This document shows, in pieces, positions 1-8,794 of a stretch of 64,000 nucleotides of DNA. Position 1 is the first letter of the stretch. Every line of letters begins with the position of its first letter. The translations under genes were made by a program, and so were the position numbers. The DNA is from Fimbriimonadaceae bacterium (lineage in GTDB: Bacteria > Armatimonadota > Fimbriimonadia > Fimbriimonadales > Fimbriimonadaceae), in NCBI GenBank assembly GCA_019454145.1, contig CP075366.1, forward strand, positions 847,564-911,563. The letters run 5' to 3'. The notes beneath the pieces were generated by a model. That model did no database searches and had not been told where the DNA came from. It worked only from the letters and a program-made list of their open reading frames with translations.

Positions 1-10
1 GTATCGGTTA

Positions 11-922
11 CTATTCCGTTAGCCATTCGTCCTCCTGCATACGAGCGATTTCGAGAATCGCCCCTTCCCTCACTCCGTATCGGCTGACCTGGACTTCACT
101 GTGCCCAAACATTCCCATGAGGTAACGCAAAGTGAGCGAACCAGCAAGCAAAGTCCTCGCGCGGTTGATCTTCACGTCGTACCGGTCTACGATGACTTCA
201 GTGGTCAAACGGGCGCAATCCCAACTGAGGAATTCAAGTTCTTCCACGCTCAACGTTTGGTCGCCATCAGGGTGCAATGCCCGCCAAAGCCCCCGCGAAA
301 CTCCGCCGCAGGCTACGATTCGCTTAGGTGTCGGATAGCTGGCAACTTCTTGACATTCCGATTCTATGATCTCGTTGACGCGAGCAAGGCTGTATTCATT
401 GGCGGGTTGATCCAGGCCCGACCGCGCGCGCAGGGTTCCCGACCCGATGGGCAAACTGGTGAGTTCTTGGATCTCCCCGTTCTCACAATAAGCGACCTGA
501 ACACTTCCCCCGCCTGCTTCGATCAGTACCGTCGGCTCTGTACTCGCGCAATCCATTTGAGTGCTGAGATAACTAAGTTCTGCCTCTCGGCGCGGAGAAA
601 TTATTTCGACTTTGATATCAAATTTTTCGCGGATTTGCTCAAGAATTTCGTCGTGGTTTTCCGCGCGACGCATCGCCTCGGTGGCGAAAAATGCGGCATC
701 TTTGACCTTGTACTGGTCAAGCATCGCTCGAAATCGGCCGATCGTGGTCATGAGCTCTTTGAGCTTGGTATCGGAAATCCGCCCTTCGCGGCTCACGACT
801 TCGCCGAGGGAAAGCCATTCGCTTTCATTTACCAGCCGTTTCAGCCCAGAATTTGTGATGTGAGCAATAAGAAGATGGGCCGTGTTACTCCCGACATCTG
901 CTGCCGCAATTAACCGACCCAT
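11..922 (-). CDS. Ppx/GppA family phosphatase
   Basis: Exopolyphosphatase/pppGpp phosphohydrolase of the ASKHA (actin/Hsp70) fold, which removes terminal phosphate from polyphosphate or guanosine pentaphosphate in the cytoplasm. Visible family motifs are the N-terminal phosphate-1 loop ADVGSNTAHLL (about residues 8-18), the FATEAMRRA segment (about 79-87), the phosphate-2 loop EAGGGSVQV (about 135-143) and the CGGVSRG segment (about 205). At 303 aa it is the short form, with only the two catalytic domains and no C-terminal HD-like extension. It is the last gene of a minus-strand run behind the DUF4139 gene (40 nt gap). Polyphosphate versus pppGpp preference cannot be read from the sequence. 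Confidence 0.88.
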   Translation of the reverse strand: MGRLIAAADVGSNTAHLLIAHITNSGLKRLVNESEWLSLGEVVSREGRISDTKLKELMTTIGRFRAMLDQYKVKDAAFFATEAMRRAENHDEILEQIREKFDIKVEIISPRREAELSYLSTQMDCASTEPTVLIEAGGGSVQVAYCENGEIQELTSLPIGSGTLRARSGLDQPANEYSLARVNEIIESECQEVASYPTPKRIVACGGVSRGLWRALHPDGDQTLSVEELEFLSWDCARLTTEVIVDRYDVKINRARTLLAGSLTLRYLMGMFGHSEVQVSRYGVREGAILEIARMQEDEWLTE

Positions 923-962
923 ATCGTTTTTTAGTATGGCAGGTTCCCCTGCTCCTTAACAT

Positions 963-2396
963 TTACCAGCGGGTTTCAACCGTGAAGGTCACTTTTTTGA
1001 CCTCGTTTGGCTTGAGCGTTACCGAAAACTCGTAAGTGTTGCTATCAAGTTTCTTGGGTTCCATCGAAGGATTTTTGATGCTGAACTCGCCCCAGAACCG
1101 TTCGATCAAAGTGACGGTTTCCGTCGTTTCTTTCCGGTTTCGTAACTCCACTTCAAACATTTCAGTCATACCGTGGCGAGTATTGTTCACCGTGTACCAT
1201 TTGAAGTCAGTTCGTTTTCGTTCGACCGAGATATCAAACGCCCGACCAACAGTTAATGTGACTTTCTCATCTTTTGGCGTATGGTCAATACGGTCTTCGC
1301 CAAGTAGCTGGAGAGAACCCGAACTATCAGTTTGGTAAACCTTCACAGTTCCGGCAGGGAGAGGCATTCCCATATTGTTCGCCTTGCTGTTTACCATCTG
1401 AAGCTGGATCGTAGGCTTGATGATGCCCGTGCCGACTTCCCCTTCGCTTGGGCGGTAGCCGGTGTAGTACTTCATCGGGTCAACCACTAATCGCTTGGTA
1501 AACGGAACCTTAAACCCTTCGAGCAAACTCACTTGTTTGATTTCTTTGTTCTTAACCGTGGTTGGCCTGCCGAGCGTGTAGAGGTGATAATCGGCGAACG
1601 ATTCTTCGCTGAACTCATTTTTGGCCGCTGCATTCATCGGGGCACCAAAACCACCAGATCCGCCTCGTCCTGGTTGTTGCACTCGTTGCACATCCCCAGC
1701 AAGTAACTTTAGAGTTTTGACATTAAAGCTCGTCCCGCAGTTGTTTGTCAAAGTGACCCAACCCTTCACATCGGCGAACTTCCCGGCCGCATCAAGCGAA
1801 ACGACGTAGTCGCTTTTCCAGTTCACCCCCTGGGTGAGATAACTCAGCTCAACTGTCTGCATTCCGGCAGTTGCCGCTTCTAATAACCAAACCAAAGTTG
1901 GTTTGCTGATCAAACCGTTGGGAATCGAATTCACTTCAATCTCGCCTGTAGGGTTCAAAATCACCTTTCCATCGCTGGTTTGAATCACCATGCCGTTCCA
2001 AGTGAAGTTCTGGCCGCCGTCTTCATTACTAACCATTGAAGTCGGCGAGCTCATCAATCGCCCGGTCAATCGCTCTTTTTGACCGTTCGGCAAGATGCGG
2101 GTAAAGGTGATTTCCGATCCGACTGCTTTATTGAGAATTGCCAGTGGGCTGATGAGATCGTATTGGTAGTTTTGTTCTAAAACAGAAAACGAACCCGGTG
2201 CGGAAATACCCTTGATCGCCACGCTGTTGGCCTCGATCATCTGAGCGACGTCTTCCACCGCGACCTCTTGAATGCCAGATTTCAGCGTAAAACTGCGCTG
2301 TTCTTTAACTAAAGCAAATCCACCGTTGTAAATGGTGAGATCGGTCGTATTGGGCTGAAGGGCGGCGGTGACACCAAATAGAATCGCATTGACCAT
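963..2396 (-). CDS. DUF4139 domain-containing protein
   Basis: A 477-aa protein of the DUF4139 type, a family of mostly beta-strand proteins of unknown function. The N-terminus has a hydrophobic stretch (about residues 3-13) that may be a signal peptide, followed by the characteristic DLTIYNGGFALVKE opening seen in this family. The middle contains the segment TVELSYLTQGVNWKSDYVV and a Gly/Pro-rich linker (about residues 243-255), and the C-terminal half is a beta-rich domain ending in TVETRW. It lies 61 nt after the RecB-like nuclease gene in the same direction. No catalytic motif is seen. Envelope location is inferred from the N-terminus only. Confidence 0.72.
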   Translation of the reverse strand: MVNAILFGVTAALQPNTTDLTIYNGGFALVKEQRSFTLKSGIQEVAVEDVAQMIEANSVAIKGISAPGSFSVLEQNYQYDLISPLAILNKAVGSEITFTRILPNGQKERLTGRLMSSPTSMVSNEDGGQNFTWNGMVIQTSDGKVILNPTGEIEVNSIPNGLISKPTLVWLLEAATAGMQTVELSYLTQGVNWKSDYVVSLDAAGKFADVKGWVTLTNNCGTSFNVKTLKLLAGDVQRVQQPGRGGSGGFGAPMNAAAKNEFSEESFADYHLYTLGRPTTVKNKEIKQVSLLEGFKVPFTKRLVVDPMKYYTGYRPSEGEVGTGIIKPTIQLQMVNSKANNMGMPLPAGTVKVYQTDSSGSLQLLGEDRIDHTPKDEKVTLTVGRAFDISVERKRTDFKWYTVNNTRHGMTEMFEVELRNRKETTETVTLIERFWGEFSIKNPSMEPKKLDSNTYEFSVTLKPNEVKKVTFTVETRW

Positions 2397-2457
2397 AGTT
2401 CGAGATACCTCTGCCTAGTTGGACGTTAGGCTCTAACTCGGCGTTTCTACGCCTGGG

Positions 2458-3234
2458 TTACTCGGCAGCAGCAGGAAGTTCAAAATCTGGATGTTGCAAA
2501 CACAAAGCTTTGAAGTCGCAAGTCGGGCACAGAGCTTTGGGAACGGGCTCTTCATTGTCCCAATCTCGGTTCAAAATCTGATTGCCAAGTTCGGTGAGCA
2601 TTTGCTGGAATTCCGCCATTTCTGCTTCATCCAAATGCGCGGTAGCTTTCGTATTGCTCCGCAAAGCGATGATCGAAGCGACGATTTTTCTATCCGTAAA
2701 ATGCTCCCGCAAAATGAGTTGGTAACTACTCATGGCAAGGTCATTCTTGACCTCCTCTTCCATGACACCTTCTCGCCCGCTTTTGTAGTCAATGATTTCA
2801 ATCGTGCCGTCTTCGTGCTCATCAATCCGGTCAACCCGCCCTATGAGAACAAACGGGCCGAGGTCGCGGCGGTACAGTTTTTCAACAACGATGGTTTGAG
2901 CGGTGATCGGTTCACGCATCACACGCTCGACATGAGCTTCAACAATCGCCTTGCCTTCTGCAAGTTGCTGCATCATTTCGTCTTGGCTAGAGTAACCCGC
3001 TTCGATCCAGCTTTCTTCGAGAGCCGCGACTGCTTCTTCGGTTGTTGTTACTCCGTGATCGCCAGAATCATGAAACCGCTGCAATACATTGTGCAGGCTT
3101 GTTCCAAACGAAAAATAGCTTTTTGAACGCAGATACCATTTCCCTTTCGGGTTTACGTAAGTCCAATAGTATTTAGTTGGGCAAGCCAGATACGTTGTGA
3201 TTTTGCTCGGGCTCAACGTATCTTTTCGTGCCAT
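2458..3234 (-). CDS. RecB/Cas4-like PD-(D/E)XK nuclease with probable Fe-S cluster
   Basis: A 258-aa stand-alone nuclease domain of the PDDEXK_1 type. Visible are the N-terminal SPSKITTYLACP motif (residues 8-19), FGTSLHNVLQRF (about 43-54), and the catalytic core RVDRID followed by EIIDYKSG (about 133-151), which supplies the D...E-x-K residues. Cys18 together with Cys236, Cys239 and Cys245 makes the four-cysteine arrangement that binds a 4Fe-4S cluster in AddB, Cas4 and related nucleases. There is no helicase domain and no cas gene nearby, so a role in DNA repair is more likely than one in CRISPR adaptation. Its ATG shares one base with the stop of the upstream PH-domain gene, indicating an operon. 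Confidence 0.82.
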   Translation of the reverse strand: MARKDTLSPSKITTYLACPTKYYWTYVNPKGKWYLRSKSYFSFGTSLHNVLQRFHDSGDHGVTTTEEAVAALEESWIEAGYSSQDEMMQQLAEGKAIVEAHVERVMREPITAQTIVVEKLYRRDLGPFVLIGRVDRIDEHEDGTIEIIDYKSGREGVMEEEVKNDLAMSSYQLILREHFTDRKIVASIIALRSNTKATAHLDEAEMAEFQQMLTELGNQILNRDWDNEEPVPKALCPTCDFKALCLQHPDFELPAAAE

Positions 3235-4796
3235 CAGAAACCATCCACAAGCGAATCTCGCGAATCGCCAGATTTAGTATGCACGCGCTTGGCTAAAGCA
3301 AATGCTTCTTCAATTGGCATATCGTCAATTTCGGTTTTTTGGAACGTTGGAGCGGCGGAATCGAAATCAACCGTTGCCAACTTGAACCATCTCTGGGCTG
3401 GGCTTTGGCTGACACTGACGAGTTGCACCTTGTCCATCGGCAGATAATTCCACCGTCTCTTAAACCAGCCAAGCCGGGTGATGATAACCGAATGTGCATC
3501 TGACCAGCGCGCACACTTCCAGTAAATCCAGCCTGAAAGTAGAGCCAGCAGCATTAATCCAGTGAAGGTGAGATAAGGGCCGAATTGATCCCAGAATGGC
3601 TGAATCTTTACGACTCCTCGCGTAAACGGCTGGCGGTAAATCCAAAAAACTAATGCCATCAACCCGGAAAAGAATAGCGAAGGCCACAACCCAGTTCTCA
3701 AGTGGCGGTAGATCGTATTTTTGCTTACCGGTTGCCATTCTGGGTTAGAAACATCGGCCTTTGGCAATGCAGTTTTGAGCAATGAATCGCGCATATCATC
3801 ACGCAAAACTGGAGTCAGCAACGGCGCAGTCGCAATCTGCGCTTGGTTCGCTTCGCTTTTCTTTTCTTGAACCATGCCTCCCGCAGTTGCCGCGTACATC
3901 TTGCAGATTTTCAGCCACCGCTGAATAAAGTTCTGGTCGATGTGAACCGTCTGAATCCGCTTGATCGGCAACATATTCTCGAAGTGGTTGATCAGCCCGT
4001 AAGTGCGTTTGAGGTTGCCATCTTTTTGAGAGAGTTCAAAGTTGTAATACTTCACAAAAGCAGAGATGATCGAAATGATCCATCCGATAAGGATGAACAC
4101 AAATATCCCAGCAAAGATCAGTTGCCACCCAGCTGGAGGCAGGCTTCTCGCATTCCGGGCAACCTGTTTCCCTTCTTGTTCAAAAAAGCTTTGGAGCATC
4201 GGCTGAAATGCACCAAAGCCGAGTACGGCAGCGATCATGGCTCCAGCCCGGTTTTCACTGGCTCCGACAAGCAGAAGTTCCTTTACCGTTGGGCGATAGA
4301 TAACTGTACGATCCAGTTCTCGGTCAACCCGCGAGAACGACTGAACCTTGGTTCCCATAAGCTGAGCTTTTAAAACGTGAGCTTGCTCATCGGTTAGTGC
4401 GGAAATAGATGCCTCGGCCTTAACCCCCGCCGCCGTTTCGATCTCAAGATCAACTAAGCCCAGAATCCGGTGCAAAAGCGACCGCGTGAGATTGATATTT
4501 TGAATACGGTCAAGTGGAATGGTGCGAAGGTTCTTTTGGAGAATCCCCGATTTAACAAGAAGCTTGCCTTCGTGGATTGCATAGCCAAAAGAGTAATAGC
4601 GAAGCAATGGTGGGACAATGACAAGCAAACCAAGCCCGGCGGCAACTACCTCAAATCCTAATTCCTCGCTTAACCCTCCTTTGCGGGTGAACTGAAAGAT
4701 AACGAGAATAATCGCGACGAAAAGTTGCTTAATAACCCGTGGCAGTTCCACCACCATCGTGAGCGGGTGAATGCGGTGATAGACCGGTTCAGCCAT
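3234..4796 (-). CDS. bacterial PH (YdbT-like) membrane protein
   Basis: A multi-pass membrane protein with repeated bacterial pleckstrin-homology (bPH2, DUF304) domains. Repeats of the type GKLLVKSGILQKNLRTIPLD, FELSQKDGNLKRTYGLINH and SVIITRLGWFKRRWNYLPMD are each flanked by hydrophobic segments. The family is typified by Bacillus YdbT, always paired with YdbS. I chose the ATG at 4796 (MAEPVYHRIHP), which has a GGAG box 7 nt upstream inside the end of the previous gene and overlaps it by 8 nt. A more upstream in-frame start at 4835 would need a larger overlap. Function is unproven: in Bacillus the pair is linked to antimicrobial resistance under SigW control. Confidence 0.8.
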   Translation of the reverse strand: MAEPVYHRIHPLTMVVELPRVIKQLFVAIILVIFQFTRKGGLSEELGFEVVAAGLGLLVIVPPLLRYYSFGYAIHEGKLLVKSGILQKNLRTIPLDRIQNINLTRSLLHRILGLVDLEIETAAGVKAEASISALTDEQAHVLKAQLMGTKVQSFSRVDRELDRTVIYRPTVKELLLVGASENRAGAMIAAVLGFGAFQPMLQSFFEQEGKQVARNARSLPPAGWQLIFAGIFVFILIGWIISIISAFVKYYNFELSQKDGNLKRTYGLINHFENMLPIKRIQTVHIDQNFIQRWLKICKMYAATAGGMVQEKKSEANQAQIATAPLLTPVLRDDMRDSLLKTALPKADVSNPEWQPVSKNTIYRHLRTGLWPSLFFSGLMALVFWIYRQPFTRGVVKIQPFWDQFGPYLTFTGLMLLALLSGWIYWKCARWSDAHSVIITRLGWFKRRWNYLPMDKVQLVSVSQSPAQRWFKLATVDFDSAAPTFQKTEIDDMPIEEAFALAKRVHTKSGDSRDSLVDGF

Positions 4797-5343
4797 TTGG
4801 GAACTCCGGCGGAGCAGGCGGAGGCGTTGAGGCACTTATAGAATCGGGCGGAATCACTTCTGTCGAAGCCTTGATTAGTTTGCTTCGGAGCATTTCAGCA
4901 TCGTGAGTGGATAGCCCGGGAATTGAAACGGCCGCCGCCTGCATCCCACCAACAAACACGGAAACATGAACCAATCCGAGCGCCCGTGCGATTGGCCCGC
5001 TACTGAGGTCAACGTGCTGAATACGGTTGCGGTTTACGAATCGCCAGCTTTTCCAAAAAACGCCTTTGGCGACGGCGAGGTCATCTTCCCCTAATTCATA
5101 ACGGTAGCACTCAAAACTACGACCGATAATCCATTGCCCTAAACCAACGACCAGAACGAGAACAAACAACGGTATGGCGAACGGAAAAAAGGGCCATTTC
5201 TCTGCTGACTTCCGAATGATCAAATCGGGAATCACAGCGAATCCGGCAACTACAACACCAGTGATTAAGTTTGAAATTCGCCAAAGCTTTCGCACGTTCT
5301 CGTGCAAGTGTTTCCAGCCAGAAATATCCGTTGCCCCGTTCAT
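4789..5343 (-). CDS. bacterial PH (YdbS-like) membrane protein
   Basis: A 184-aa partner of the following YdbT-like protein. It has two hydrophobic segments (about residues 20-40 and 52-70) followed by one bPH2 domain with the recognisable YRYELGEDDLAVAKGVFWK and NRNRIQHVDLSSGPIARALG strands. The C-terminus is Pro-rich. The two genes overlap by 8 nt, so they are almost certainly co-translated and form a membrane complex. A TAGAGT hexamer lies 7 nt before the ATG, which suits a leaderless transcript starting here, although an AAGGG also precedes the ATG. Confidence 0.78.
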   Translation of the reverse strand: MNGATDISGWKHLHENVRKLWRISNLITGVVVAGFAVIPDLIIRKSAEKWPFFPFAIPLFVLVLVVGLGQWIIGRSFECYRYELGEDDLAVAKGVFWKSWRFVNRNRIQHVDLSSGPIARALGLVHVSVFVGGMQAAAVSIPGLSTHDAEMLRSKLIKASTEVIPPDSISASTPPPAPPEFPNG

Positions 5344-5409
5344 TACCCTTACTCTATTCGATTTGAATCAGTAAAAAGATTCATTCGGCGGCCTTTGTAC
5401 CAAACTGAA

Positions 5410-6111
5410 TCATTCTTCTCCGGCTTTTAACCATTCCATAAGTGGATTATCGTTGATTCCCTCGATCAAATCTTCGACCTTTTCGTCGCCCTTCACCCAG
5501 CGCAGAATCTGGAACGGTTTGGTTGCAACTTGCAACTCAGTAAGAGGTTCGGGCCAGCTAAGTTGGGTGATCGGTAGATCAGTTTTGAATTCAACATCCC
5601 TCATTAGGCTCACAATCCTTACAGATGGACTAAGGTGGTGACGCACTTTTGCGAATGCTTCAAGAATAACTTCTTGGCGTGTGCTCCCCAACTGTACTGG
5701 GGCACCAAGAATGCGTTTTGTATGGTCAGATAAGTTTTCGACCGGGGTTGGTTTGTTTGGGTCGCCACCAAAGAACGAACGCTCTTGAGTTTCCTCAAAA
5801 AAGTCGAGCGATTCCGCCCGGTTTCCGCCGACCATCCGGCGTGAACAGTCTTCGTTCAAACATACGATCAGATCAGTGGTTCCATCCATTGCTTCAGTTA
5901 GATCACTCCCGGAGGAGAGACGCACTTCTGAATTCCAAAGGTCAAAGAGTTGCCGACCCAGCATGTCCATGAGATCCAGGCGTTCTTCATTACTATCAAA
6001 CAACTTTACAGAAATCGGAACATCTGGATACCAGCGGCACAAAGTAGCAAGAACCAAAGAACCGCACCGCAGATTCCCAATTCCGATAATAGTTACGATT
6101 CGCTCTGGCAC
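5410..6111 (-). CDS. Rossmann-fold protein resembling the GH4 N-terminus
   Basis: A 233-aa cytoplasmic protein that I do not recognise as a named gene. It opens with a nucleotide-binding beta-alpha-beta unit (RIVTIIGIGNLRCGS, about residues 4-18) followed by a second strand ending in an acidic residue and the segment LFDSNEERLDLMD (about 38-50). This layout resembles the NAD-binding start of glycoside hydrolase family 4 enzymes (IGxGS...LyDidexRl). The later GH4 metal-site Cys and His are not obvious and the protein is about half the normal GH4 length, so enzymatic activity of that kind is doubtful. The start is a GTG with TAAACT 6 nt upstream. It faces the divergent DUF4173 gene across a 93-nt gap. 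Confidence 0.5.
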   Translation of the reverse strand: MPERIVTIIGIGNLRCGSLVLATLCRWYPDVPISVKLFDSNEERLDLMDMLGRQLFDLWNSEVRLSSGSDLTEAMDGTTDLIVCLNEDCSRRMVGGNRAESLDFFEETQERSFFGGDPNKPTPVENLSDHTKRILGAPVQLGSTRQEVILEAFAKVRHHLSPSVRIVSLMRDVEFKTDLPITQLSWPEPLTELQVATKPFQILRWVKGDEKVEDLIEGINDNPLMEWLKAGEE

Positions 6112-6204
6112 CGTTCAAGTTTACCGATGTGAATATGATTCCGGCTGAATAAACTCATTCTCATATTTTTACCAAAGGACTCTCCCGGGAACCAAGGAAT
6201 TCTG

Positions 6205-7686
6205 TTGTGGGTTGCATCGGTCAAGATGGACAGGGCACGGCTGGTCAACCGAGTCTTCTTTACGGCGATCGCAATTGGGGCGGTGAGTGCCGCCTTATTA
6301 GCAAAAGCTGAATGGGGATTAAACATTGCACTCATCGCTATTCTTACTTTTGGAGCAGGATATTGGTGCTTAGAAGATTCACCGATTGCAATCAGCCGAT
6401 CTTCCAAACTCATGATTGCGTGCGCGGTTTTATTTGCCTCTCTTTTTGCATTCCGTGATGCAACAGGCTTACAGATCGCTAACGGGTTCGCCATCATCAC
6501 CGCACTCGGGTGCGCACTTGCCTTCGCTCGTAGTGGAGGAATTGCGAATGCGCCGATTTCAAAAGTTTTCGGTGAATCACTCGGCAAATTTTTGACAATT
6601 CCAATGGAATTCAGTCGCCACTCAAAAGAGGTGAAGTTTCCGAAATCTGAAGATAACGTTCAGCGAAAAATTGCCGCCTCAACACTTCGAGGATTGTTGA
6701 TTTCTGCGCCCCTTCTATTCGTCTTTGGCGGACTTTTCTATTCTGCCGATGCAATATTTAAATCAGGTGTCGATAATCTCTTTAACTTCAATCTGGATTT
6801 TGAGTTCATTTTCCAATACATTTTTGTATTTCTTTGCGTATGGGTAGGCGGTGGTGGAGTTCTCTCGCGGTTTATTCTTTCGCCGTACGATTACCCTCCC
6901 ATGAGCGGCAAGAACTTCATCGGGCCACCTAAATACGGAACTCCTCCGACTGACCCAAACAAGCAGAAAATTGGCGTGATTGAAGTCAATATGGCACTTG
7001 GCTCACTGGTCGTTTTATTTGCCAGCTTCATTGCAGTGCAGTTTCGCTATCTGTTTGCGGGAAATCAGGCGATTGCCACAACTGCAGGGCTCTCTTACGC
7101 AGAATATGCTCGCAGCGGATTTTTCCAACTTTGCTGGGTTGCGGGCCTTGCCTTGCTGGTGGTTTTGGGAATTGACTCGATCAAACTAACTAACGGGCGG
7201 CTTTATACATGGCTCACTAGATCGCTTATCGTGCTCGTGTTTTTTGTCATTGCGTCGGCTGGCTTGCGGATGAAAATTTACACGGACGCATTCGGCCTTA
7301 CTGAATTGCGTTTGTACACAACGGCGTTTATGGGCTGGCTTGCGATCACTTTTGCTTGGCTTCTCCCGACCGTAACCGCGAATCGCCCAAACCGATTCGG
7401 ATTTGGGGCAATCATGGCAGGCTTCATTGTGATCTTGGGTCTCAACGTTATAAACCCGGAAGGATTGATTGCGCGCATAAATCTTGCCCACCAGAATCCA
7501 GACATTGCCTACCTGCAAAACCTAAGTGCAGATGCAACGAGCGTCATGCAATCTTCCAAGTTGATTAAACAATCACAACCAGACGCACCGATCCATCAAG
7601 TAGTCACGGCTGAAATCGAAAACGACGCAACTCACGACTGGCGATCCCTCAACCTTTCAAAATTCTTGCTAAAGAGAGGGCATTAG
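6205..7686 (+). CDS. DUF4173/DUF4153-type polytopic membrane protein
   Basis: A 493-aa integral membrane protein with about twelve hydrophobic segments, matching the general pattern of the DUF4173 family: a long N-terminal membrane bundle, a short cytoplasmic Pro-rich loop around residues 225-255 (PYDYPPMSGKNF, PPKYGTPPTDPNKQ), then a second bundle and a soluble tail ending LSKFLLKRGH. Function is unknown; the family is often near two-component or sporulation-type regulators, but none is nearby here. Start choice is uncertain: the TTG at 6205 has an AAGGA six bases upstream, while the ATG at 6226 has none. The stop overlaps the stop of the convergent metallo-hydrolase gene by 4 nt. Confidence 0.65.
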   Translation: MWVASVKMDRARLVNRVFFTAIAIGAVSAALLAKAEWGLNIALIAILTFGAGYWCLEDSPIAISRSSKLMIACAVLFASLFAFRDATGLQIANGFAIITALGCALAFARSGGIANAPISKVFGESLGKFLTIPMEFSRHSKEVKFPKSEDNVQRKIAASTLRGLLISAPLLFVFGGLFYSADAIFKSGVDNLFNFNLDFEFIFQYIFVFLCVWVGGGGVLSRFILSPYDYPPMSGKNFIGPPKYGTPPTDPNKQKIGVIEVNMALGSLVVLFASFIAVQFRYLFAGNQAIATTAGLSYAEYARSGFFQLCWVAGLALLVVLGIDSIKLTNGRLYTWLTRSLIVLVFFVIASAGLRMKIYTDAFGLTELRLYTTAFMGWLAITFAWLLPTVTANRPNRFGFGAIMAGFIVILGLNVINPEGLIARINLAHQNPDIAYLQNLSADATSVMQSSKLIKQSQPDAPIHQVVTAEIENDATHDWRSLNLSKFLLKRGH

Positions 7687-8717
7687 TGCAGGCGAAACGC
7701 AGAGCCGATTGAAGGAACTCTCGCATAGTTCTCAAACAAAAAGGGCCTTACAGTGGAATCACCACAAAAGGCTTTCTTTTGATCTTCAAACTTAAGGGTC
7801 TTGATCATTTCATCCAGAGAGACTTTGGCATTCATTTGCTCATGAACCGTCGTTGTCACCTCAGAATAAAATGATCGTAACTGGCTTAAGTATTTGGTGT
7901 CTCGCATAACGGGGCCATGACCTGGCACTAACGTTTTGAATCCAAGTTTTTCAACTTCGGCTAAGGTTTTTGACCAAGCGGGCACGTTTGATTGGTTATC
8001 TCCTACTAGCGGTACTGGCCACACAACCAAATCTCCAGAAGCAACTACTTTTTCTTGCGGGAGCCAGACGACTAAATCTGCTGGTGTATGCCCTTCGCCC
8101 AAATGCAGAATTTCTATCGTGCGCTTGCCCCTTTTTAGTACCATTTTTGAATCCACGCTCTTTGTTGGAAATGGCAAAGGAATATCTTTCATTTCTACTG
8201 CGTATCTATCCGCAATACGGATATCGCTTTCATAACTAACACGTTGCTCGTCGGTAATCGGTGTTCCCTCCGCACTCTTTCCAGCGGCGATCAATCCTTT
8301 TAACCAGCCTGTCATTTGCGGAGCCACAGCTATCATTCCTTCTCTTGCTGGCTTTAACAGATTGACTATTGCTTCGTTTGCAGACTTGTGAGCGATCAGT
8401 TCGACTTTGGGGAATCGTTGGCGGACGGTTGCAACACCACCCATGTGATCGTCGTGATAATGCGTTGCGATTATCGCCGAAACAGGTTTATCTGTTATCT
8501 CGGCTAGAGCGTTTAATGTGGCGGTTGCGCTTTCTGGCCCGATATTGGCATCAACCATCACCACGTCTTGCTCGTTGACAATCAACAAAACATTGCAATC
8601 CACCGCCAAACCAGGAGGCTCGTTACGGATAACAGCGTAAACCTCGTCGGCAACTTTTTCGATGTGAAAGAAAGTGGATTGACTCATGGCAAATGCAACC
8701 GAAGCGGCAAGAAGCAT
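7683..8717 (-). CDS. secreted metallo-beta-lactamase-fold hydrolase
   Basis: A 344-aa MBL-superfamily enzyme. The metal site is complete to the eye: THYHDDH at residues 85-91 gives the HxHxDH motif. A later His follows in LGEGHTPADLVVW, an Asp in VASGDLVVWP, and a final His in VPGHGPV. A short hydrophobic N-terminus (MLLAASVAFA) suggests export. The family hydrolyses varied substrates (lactams, lactones, thioesters), and B3-type lactamases and quinoprotein-relay hydrolases share this layout, so substrate is not assigned. It is convergent with the DUF4173 gene, sharing a 4-nt stop overlap. Confidence 0.82.
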   Translation of the reverse strand: MLLAASVAFAMSQSTFFHIEKVADEVYAVIRNEPPGLAVDCNVLLIVNEQDVVMVDANIGPESATATLNALAEITDKPVSAIIATHYHDDHMGGVATVRQRFPKVELIAHKSANEAIVNLLKPAREGMIAVAPQMTGWLKGLIAAGKSAEGTPITDEQRVSYESDIRIADRYAVEMKDIPLPFPTKSVDSKMVLKRGKRTIEILHLGEGHTPADLVVWLPQEKVVASGDLVVWPVPLVGDNQSNVPAWSKTLAEVEKLGFKTLVPGHGPVMRDTKYLSQLRSFYSEVTTTVHEQMNAKVSLDEMIKTLKFEDQKKAFCGDSTVRPFLFENYARVPSIGSAFRLH

Positions 8718-8794
8718 TCACTTCTCTACTTCGCAAATAACTATCTTTGTTCCGAAAAACAACTTGAGAATAGCAGTAGACTACTGTTTCACAC

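Noticed and set aside
101-913. A 270-codon open frame antisense to the Ppx/GppA gene
   Set aside because: The minus-strand gene has clear family motifs; the antisense frame has none and reflects codon bias.
2458-3234. Cas4 of a CRISPR system
   Set aside because: No cas genes or repeat-spacer arrays are near; RecB-like stand-alone nucleases share the motifs.
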